Of a stretch of 64,000 nt of DNA, positions 56,733 to 64,000 are shown piece by piece. The stretch spans positions 5,562,007 to 5,626,006 of the forward strand of contig CM059971.1 of the NCBI GenBank assembly GCA_030490835.1. The letters run 5' to 3'. Position 1 is the first letter of the stretch, and each line of letters starts with the position of its first letter. The position numbers and the translations under genes are program-made. The notes under the pieces are model-generated. The model saw only the letters and a program-made list of their open reading frames with translations. It ran no database searches and had not been told where the DNA came from. The stretch comes from Annona cherimola. Taxonomy: Eukaryota > Streptophyta > Magnoliopsida > Magnoliales > Annonaceae.

Positions 56733-57003
56733 GGGTGTGTCTGTGAAGTGACAAAATTTGGATAAAAAATTTTGTATAAAAGATTTTGAATTAGAATAAA
56801 ATGATGCGATATAAAAAGAGTAATCACAAAGAGTAAAACGAATAAAGGTGAAATAGACAAATTCGCTGTTTATGTAAATTTATAAAAATGATTGAAAATT
56901 GGAGTAATTGTACAGAAAAATTATAGAAATGATTAAAAAATAGTATAGTTGTAGAGAAAGAAAGCTTTAGATTAAAAAGTTTTACACTTATCTAAATACC
57001 CCC
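56733..57003. mobile_element. Tourist-like MITE upstream of the DYW PPR gene
   Basis: The copy begins GGGTGTGTCTGTGAAGTGAC and continues AAAATGATGCGATATAAAAA, GGTGAAATAGACAAATTCGC, GTAAATTTATAAAAATGATT, then AAAGCTTTAGATTAAAAAG and ends TCTAAATACCCC. It lies about 150 bp upstream of the PPR start codon, so it may be within its promoter. Confidence 0.75.
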
Positions 57004-58125
57004 TTTATATGAATAATGATGTATCTACGGGATCACTTAAAAGCAAATGTTTGGACTTTTTTTTTTTTTTTTTTTTTAATTTTTACTAAATGGTTGCTTT
57101 GAACTTTTTATAGTTTTCTTTTTGATCTACGCTAATTATATATTTCTGGGGATATAACATCCCAATGTACCCTTGTTTTTAGAAATCAAAACAAAGCATA
57201 ATACAAGTATTTAAAACCATTAAATTTATAGGATAAAAAAAAACTAAAAAAGAGTTACATATCTATAAAAATTTAAAAAATAAAAACATTTTTCACCCAT
57301 AAATCATTAGCTTTACAGAGCACCCCTCATAAGATAGCAACTCATGCTTTATATAATCGATTATCCGCATATGATTGATGGTTTTATGATTTAAATGTTA
57401 AACTAAAAACTTTGAGATTGATATGTAAAATAAACAGTTTTCTCCGTTGATTATTAGTGTTTTTTAGATAGGAAATATGCACATATTTAATTTTGACGAA
57501 ATATTGTCTTCAACCTAAAACGATAACTATAAATGAAATGAATGCCATAGATTTTGATTTCATTACTGAGTAAGCCCCATTTGCAACAAAACTTGTTACA
57601 TACCAATGTTGTTAGAACCAACCTAGTGATTGGACCTATAAAGGAACTAGTCTAGTTCAAACTGGTTCAATCAATTAAGCAAACCGCTTTGAACCGGTGA
57701 CGTTAGCATGATATATTTATGATGTTATAAATATTTAATTATTTTTAATTAATTATATATTGGTAAAATTATATATTTGTAACTCTTAAATTCATATGTG
57801 TTAGATTCTAATCATCGCAACAAAACATGCAACAAAAATGTCAAAAATTATCAGAAAATTTTTAAAAATCATTAATCGAGCACAAATATAACATGTTAAA
57901 TTAGAAAAAACTAACTACATTAACCGACCTGAAATGTGTAATAAGTCTCGACTGTTGATGCTTGACTCCTGAATTTTCCCTGTTCATCTCAATGCTTTTA
58001 GGAATTGCACTTTTGTAAATATATCTAACAAAATAAGACATAAAATAAATCAACAACAGTTGAAGTGATGAACAATTAGATAATTTGTAATAATATAAGA
58101 ATTAAGAACAACTCATGTACTCAAC
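57004..58125. other. AT-rich intergenic DNA, nothing coding
   Basis: A T-tract of about 21 lies near 57058-57078. A short patch with CTAGTTCAAACTGGTTCAAT and TTTGAACCGGTGACG near 57648-57700 resembles another at 11135-11200 in the malic enzyme gene (GAACTGGTTCGGACTGAACC, ACCGGTTCAGTTTTGATGAC). It may be a remnant of a repeat shared by both places. Confidence 0.4.
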
Positions 58126-58293
58126 AAATATGAAAATTTAAAAGTCTACAAATCAATTATTCTCATCAAACATAAAATTTTAAACGTCTACCAACTAATC
58201 ATTCTCATCAACCATAAAATTTTAGAAGCCTACAAACTCATCATTTTCGTCAAATATAAAATTTTAAAAGCCTACAAATCCACCATTCACATC
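58126..58293. repeat. 42-bp tandem repeat, four units
   Basis: The word AAAATTTTA with a following A/G-rich AAGTCTACAA or variant recurs at 58132, 58174, 58216 and 58258, exactly 42 bp apart. Units share ATCATTCTCATCAA and TACAAA words with several substitutions. Confidence 0.88.
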
Positions 58294-58969
58294 ATTGCAG
58301 AGAAACAAAAAACATTAGTGTCTTCAAGTACAGATAAGATTGGTTATTAGATTGGATTTGAGATAGACAGGCTAAATAGACAAGCTCCAAACCAACCTTT
58401 GTGTTGCAAGTGCCCAAATCTCACAATTCACAAATGAATAAACGGCCACAGCTATTGCACCCATAATCAATTATCACATCATGGTTTTTCAACCACAGAA
58501 AAAACCACACAGTCGAGTATGAAGAAGAATTGTAGGAAGTCGAGTATCAGAAGGGGAACTTTTTGAGCAGAGTAGGTGGAGTCTTTAGACAGGGAAGTAT
58601 AAGAAAATATGAAGCTGTGGAATTTAAACAGAATGACTGGCCCTCAACAATGTGACACTTCAGAAGTGTTAAAATAGGGTCAGAAGAATCAGAATCCCCG
58701 TGATCTTCACCAATAGACAGACCATAAAAAATTACATATTCCCCATGCCTGAGTTGCATTACCGCAGGATGAATAAGACCACAAGCATTCTGGACGAGAC
58801 TTATGATTATTTGTTACTCCTGTTGTGAAATATTATATAATCCATGAGCCATAGAAACATGCACAGTAAATGTCAAACATGGATGGATTCATGGAAGACA
58901 TTCAATGAAAAATAATAAAGAAGAAACTAGGAAGCAATGGCTTAAGATGCTACAGAATAATGCCAAGTA

Positions 58970-59500
58970 GACGTGAGTTGTACGGTGGGAGACACAGGGA
59001 ACAAGGGCTGTGGCTGCCAGAAAGCAGGGAGCAGGAGCTGTGAGCCTGTGACCGTGAGAGGCTGCCGGACGAAGGTGCTGCTTGCCGGAGATGAAAAGGA
59101 AAGCGGCTATAGGTGCTGCTCGGCGGGACTGCTGCTGCCGCCGCCGGAACGAGCTCGAAGATGATGGGGAAGAAATCGATGCGGCAGCTGGCAGGGAGCT
59201 GGGCTACGAGCACGACGCTGTTCCGATCAGGCCGAAACGGCATCTGGCGGATGCCGCCAACCCAACCCAAGTCGCGAGTAGAACCGTCGAGCCGACTGTT
59301 CTGCAGATTCCAAGGCGAGCTGACGTGTCGTTGCTAATCGAGACCGTCCAAACCACAAACGCAGGGCGATCGCCTAAGTACGTCGAGCACGACGCGCAAC
59401 CGGACAAGTACGCTACGCCCGCCACGCCGCAGCGGATTCCTTTCCGCGTAGTGAAGTTTCGCAAGTGCCAGCACCATTTTATTTATTTATTATTTTATTT
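58970..59500. other. GC-rich segment, partly duplicated at 53160
   Basis: The first 180 bp match the segment at 53160-53360. The rest is CpG-rich and ends abruptly at a TTATTTATTTATTATTTTAT run near 59480. Open frames exist on both strands (for example 59082-59507 on +, 58950-59270 on -), but none resembles a known protein. It lies just upstream of the poly(A) polymerase promoter and could be an unrelated exon, a GC-rich transposon piece, or promoter DNA. Confidence 0.4.
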
Positions 59501-59509
59501 ATTTTAAAT

Positions 59510-60330
59510 CGTCCGTCGATTTCCGTTCATAGCCCCCATAGATTCCTACGCGTTGAAATCTTGGGGTGGGCCACATCACAGATCACACGGAGCTTCAACC
59601 GGTAATCGCCGTTGATTTCAGCAATATCACGCGAGACAGTCTTACTCGCGAAGGTTTTGTGGGCCCTCGATCAGCAGCTGTTCGCACGTGCGTACGTAGG
59701 GATCCCTACTCCAGGCTGGCAGCGTTGGCTCCGTTTCGTAAAAACTAGTAGACGTCCGCACCGCACTTTCGCAGCAGGTCCCAAATCTATCTTCTCGATT
59801 CCTCCTCGCCCGCCACCCAAAACCGCTTCTCTCCACCGGTTTTAGGGTTTCTCCTCTTTCCTTCGTTTTCTCAGAGTTCTCCTTTGCTCTCTCTTTTTAT
59901 CTTTCTATATCTCCTGGATACCATCTTTTCCTCTTTCTATTCGTGCTATAATCTGTATCGGTTTTCGGATCTAGGGTTTGATTTGATCTGCTGGTATCTT
60001 CGTCTTGCTTGATGTCAGAGTTTTCCCCGCTTTTTTAGGGTCCCTATGATTTGATCTTTCCGTTTCCCGCTTCTTACTGCCGCTGGTCAGACTGGCAATG
60101 AATTTTCGATCTTGAAAGATAGGTGTTTTGGATGGTCGATTTCAATTCTTCGTGCTGCTGCTATGGTTGCTGTCGTTGATTTCTTTTCCTTCGGGCTTGC
60201 TATTGATTTTTAGACTTAGCATTTGATTTCGTTATACCCACCGCTCTCTCTCCAAGGCCCTGACGAAGAGTGAAATCTTGTTGGTTTTTCCGTTTCCTAG
60301 CTTTTATTTAACGGTTATTTGGCGTTGGAG
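59510..60330 (+). promoter_or_regulatory. Promoter and leader of poly(A) polymerase
   Basis: A palindromic G-box core CACGTG lies near 59686, and a telo-box-like TTTAGGGTTT at 59841-59850, an element common near the start sites of plant housekeeping genes. Pyrimidine-rich leader sequence follows (CTCTCTCTTTTTATC near 59887). Several short upstream ATGs lie between 60012 and 60120, and the leader may contain an intron that cannot be fixed by eye. Confidence 0.55.
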
Positions 60331-62308
60331 ATGGTGAGTTCCGAGGAGTTTGGAGGTTCGCCACCGCCACTGCTGGCTGCGAAGCAATATGGTGTGACGA
60401 AGCCGATCTCTATGGCTGGACCGACGGACACAGATCTTCAGAGGACCGTGGAGCTTGAGAAGGTGTTTCATCTGAATTTGTTGACCTCCTTTTATTTTAT
60501 ATTTGTTAGTGGTTTGCTTCTTTTGTTTTCTGATTAAAGTTCTGTTGCATTGAAGTTCTTGGCGGAATCTGGTCTTTATGAGAGCAAAGAGGAAGCTATT
60601 AAGAGAGAAGAGGTCCTTGGACAGATCGATCAGGTATGCATAATTATATTTCCTTCAATTCAATGACGGTTGCTTTTTGACCTAAATGGTTACAGCGGAG
60701 TTTCCATTTGGTGCAATCTCGAACGAACCATCTCACTGTATGTAGGAATGTTTGGGATCTTTCTGAAACTGTCTGGTGAGAGTTTACGGAGATTAAAATT
60801 AGCAGGTTATGTGATTGAGATCATAAGAGAATCAAAAGTGTTGGGTTGTAGAAGATGGAAAGATAGTTATAATGCTCTGAGAGAGCTCAACATTAAATAG
60901 TCCATAAGAAAACATTTTGAATATCGATTAGGCCCCAAGAAACTAGCATAACACAAGTGTTAAATAAGCTGCAACAACGAAGTTAGTTGATCTGGTTGCA
61001 AACCCTTACCATGTTGACCCTGAAAATAAGTCAAGGATCTTCAAAATTAATCAGCGAGATTTTATCTTCCTACAAATTTTTTTATAATGAACAAAAATCC
61101 TGTCAAAAAAAGATTATGCAATGAGTTTCTAATCATATCATGGAAGACGAATAACTTAATTGGAGAAGCCTAAGTATTATCTCTATTAATTAATGGATTG
61201 ACTCATTAGCATAGGATTCAAAAAGTAAATCTGTTGTATTCTTACATGTAACTTCCGAAAAGAGATTCACCAGGATAGAGAAGGAGAGTCCCGCTGCTGA
61301 GATTCATGGTTTTCCTTAATATGGGAATGACTACAAATTTGCTGATTTTTGAGAATATATTTTGTTGCCGCAGTCTTACAGATCATGTGACATCTCATCA
61401 TTAACTGTGTATTATTCCGTATGTTGTGATATCTTGTGTAACATTGTTTCCTATCTTGACAAAGTATTATTCTCTCTTGGAGTCTTTTAAGTTGACAATG
61501 ATTTCCTTTCGCATATTTTTGGAAATCAGTGGTTAAGACCTCACCATTCGAAAAGAAAAATCCAAGCAGTGAAAATTTGATGGGAAAAGTAATGTTCAGA
61601 ATACGGAAGTTTTTTCTACAAGAACAATTTATTTTCTGGAATGTTTACTGACATTTGGATAGTCTCCTTTTAGTCTAGCTGTCAAATTTTAGCTATCACT
61701 GAAGCATGATTCACAATGAAGCTTTTATAAGAAGTATTGTGATGTAAAAGTTGTGTGTTTCACTTTGCTATTTTAGGAATTTTAGTAATTTCTTTGTGTT
61801 TGGGCAAGAATAGTGAAGTGCTTTTAAGTACCAAAAAGGATTATTAAAACTTGAACTGTTTCGATGGTGATAATAATATGTTTATTTCATACAATAAATT
61901 GAAGAAATCGTCATTAAAATGAATTATTGATTCTTTACCATTATATGATTATTTTTCTAAAAATTTTAAAATGCGAAAGAGGTGGAAATTTGGTTTAATT
62001 TGCATTATTTTAATATTTATGCTATTATAAGCTATAATTCAAAATTTTTTCCACTAAACTTAATCATCTCTTCTAAATATAAAATTACGTTATAAAATCT
62101 AATATAAATTTGACTTCTAAATGTTATTTATTTTTAGACAGTTTCTGTTAATTTTCACTCGTAAGTATTAAATGCTACCTTTCTTTGGTTCTCATTTCAG
62201 ATTGTAAAGGCTTGGGTGAAGCAACTTACTCGCCAAAGAGGGTATACAGAGCAAATGGTTGAAGAAGCAAATGCTGTCATATTTACATTTGGATCCTACA
62301 GATTGGGG
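60331..62308 (+). CDS. PAPS: Nuclear poly(A) polymerase, N-terminal exons (gene runs off the window)
   Basis: The enzyme adds poly(A) tails to cleaved nuclear pre-mRNAs. Exons: 60331-60462, 60556-60633 and 62201-62308, joined by GT-AG introns in phase 0, giving residues 1-106. The product starts MVSSEEFGGSPPPLLAAKQY, continues GVTKPISMAGPTDTDLQRTV, ELEKFLAESGLYESKEEAIK and REEVLGQIDQIVKAWVKQLT, and ends ANAVIFTFGSYRLG. This matches the start of Arabidopsis PAPS1/2/4-type enzymes, up to the nucleotidyltransferase GS motif (FGSYRLG). The catalytic aspartates belong to the next exon, which is not present before 64000. A TTG 12 nt upstream is in frame, but the first ATG of the family-like sequence is at 60331. 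Which PAPS paralogue it is cannot be told. Confidence 0.92.
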
Positions 62309-63484
62309 GTAAGGTATCAGTTGCACTTTGTTATATGGCTTATTTTGTGTTTCACTTGCTCAAATGTACAATGCAAGATGTTATTGCTTTGCAGTGTTCT
62401 TTTACATGCTTACAACATTCCCTTTTACATCATTGGTTAATTGTGGGTTGTTATCATCTATAGGATATTCCATCTTGCATTTGCCGTCAGTATTTTAGGT
62501 CTCTAGGCATGGCAAACATCAAAGTATTGAATGCTTATTGCACTGACATGATTCTACTTACCTGCCTGGAGTTTCTCTGTTCAATTTGTATTAATGTACT
62601 AAATAATTTTGATATTAATTCAAGTATGTAATATGCACTGATGTATGGATGCATGTATGTGAAAAACTGTTTTCTGGTGAAGTAGACCAATTAAAACCAC
62701 TGATATTCAAATGAATCAATCAAATCTTTAATGTATTGTTTGCATGTAAGGGGAAAACATTACACTTTCACACCTGCACTTTTTTCACTGCTTGTCAAAC
62801 TACAAAAAATTACTTGACAATCTGTCCAGCCTTTTTGAATGTCATCTTCAATTTTAAAGCCTAAGTAAAGCTTGATTTAGTTCTGATATGAAACTATAGA
62901 AATATGATCTTTTTTGTTCTGGGTACGACAAAGGAAATGTTTAACTTAGCTCCTCTGGATGTGTCCAATTAAATCAACTCTTCTATTGCTTGCTTTGAGT
63001 GTTTCAGCTCTTTCAGGGATGGTTTAGAAAAATCTCGTTGTAGCATTTCCCCAATATATTCTTACTAAATGTGGAGTTTTAGTACTAAATAATACAGATC
63101 AATGATGCCAAATCCTTGATTTTAGCTACATAAGAGGGAAGAAGAGAAGGGTGGGTACAGAGGTAAGAGATTGGAGGAAGTCTTTGATTCTTAAATCGCT
63201 AGATCTCCTTTCCTCTTTAACATCCAATACTTCAGTTTTGTGAACTTCGCTCCTTGCCTTGGTAATCTATCAACTTAGGTGTCAATACCATGCTTTGAAA
63301 TGTGTACTAGTTAGCAGCATTAAAGATGAGGCTAATTTGTATGTGGGTGGTACGATGCAATCACATAGGCATAATTTTCTTCAACACCTTTTAAGGGACA
63401 AATTTTCTTGCCTTGAATTGTGATAAGTTTATTTTCATGGGGAAAAGAACGATAAAAAACCCTACGGGTGATTATAAAAAATAA
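62309..63484 (+). other. Start of poly(A) polymerase intron 3
   Basis: The donor GTAAGG follows exon 3. No further exon of the enzyme was found up to the window end, so this intron exceeds 1.6 kb. No other feature was recognised in this part. Confidence 0.6.
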
Positions 63485-63777
63485 GGGCATGCTCGGCTGC
63501 ATAAAGAACTTTTCAAACCAAAGCTTATCTATCTAAAACTTTTCACTCTCCAAAGCTGTTCCTATTTTTCAATTATTTCTTCATATCTTTCTATACAACT
63601 ATTCTACTTTTTAATCATTTTTATATAACTACTCATACGACTAACCTATTCATTTTAACTTGATTCTATTTACTCCTTATCATTACTTCTATCATATCAC
63701 ATTATTTTCTCATATTTTAAAAACTTTTATACCAAAAACGTTTCATTCAAAAGTTTTACTACTTCCCAAACACACCC
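63485..63777. mobile_element. Tourist-like MITE in poly(A) polymerase intron 3
   Basis: It is flanked by TAA at 63482-63484 and 63778-63780 and ends CCCAAACACACCC. The left end is altered (GGGCATGCTCGGCTGC). The inside follows the family in reverse orientation: AAAACTTTTCACTCTCCAAA, ATCATTTTTATATAACTACT, CATTACTTCTATCATATCAC. Confidence 0.82.
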
Positions 63778-64000
63778 TAAGAATCATGTTTTTTATCTTT
63801 TTAAAATTATTGAGACATCTGGATACCTAGTTCTAATCTACATTTTTGTATCAGTACTTTCATATTTTAAGAGAACCCGGTGATTCTTCATTCATCTTTT
63901 TCTGTTCATTACCTATCTTTTTATTTTTTTTAATTTCCCCTTTTTTCATTTATTTCTGCTCAAGCCAAGAACGCATCGTATAAAAGTAGAGGAGACTAAT

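Noticed and set aside
59082..59507. 141-codon plus-strand frame upstream of poly(A) polymerase
   Set aside because: No recognisable domain, runs into a T-rich tract, and part of it is a duplicated noncoding-looking segment; kept only as a region of interest.

Overview
This window is nuclear DNA of a flowering plant. The genes are split by GT-AG introns, several of them kilobases long. The intergenic and intronic space is AT-rich and full of plant transposable elements (Ty1/copia, Ty3/gypsy, RTE-type LINE, a tRNA-like SINE, hAT-like and Tourist-like MITEs). The encoded proteins (cytosolic-type NADP-malic enzyme, two plant PPR proteins, nuclear poly(A) polymerase) are angiosperm families. I cannot name the species; a eudicot or magnoliid-like angiosperm is a reasonable inference.

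Layout. 1-2900: intergenic, with decayed repeats. 2930-17700: a complete NADP-dependent malic enzyme gene on + with 19 coding exons and 591 residues. Introns 1 and 13 are about 4 kb and hold MITEs and an LTR relic. 17700-21600: intergenic, with an unidentified short minus-strand coding-like fragment and decayed repeats. 21660-39061: a transposon block. It contains two hAT-like elements with 8-bp target duplications and a copia element that landed inside a third, related MITE. That copia element was later hit by a solo LTR and by another hAT-like MITE. The block also holds a second solo LTR, a 1.2-kb hAT-like element, a Tourist-like MITE and a truncated gypsy element on the minus strand. 39800-43513: a P-class PPR gene on +, matching BIR6 (At3g48250), probably with a leader intron. 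44300-51860: tandem repeats, MITE clusters, a tandem pair of near-identical MITEs nested in another MITE, and a 5'-truncated RTE-type LINE. 53100-53720: a duplicated GC-rich segment and a SINE. 54082-56580: an intronless DYW-class PPR gene on -, matching At5g13230. 58970-64000: a GC-rich segment, then the first three coding exons of a nuclear poly(A) polymerase on +, which runs off the right edge.

The host genes are not an operon and act separately. Malic enzyme makes cytosolic NADPH and pyruvate. The two PPR proteins act on organellar, probably mitochondrial, RNA. The poly(A) polymerase acts on nuclear pre-mRNA. I saw no new multi-gene system. The most informative material is the insertion history: several target-site duplications are readable directly, and the two solo LTRs carry GTCGAC-rich minisatellites.
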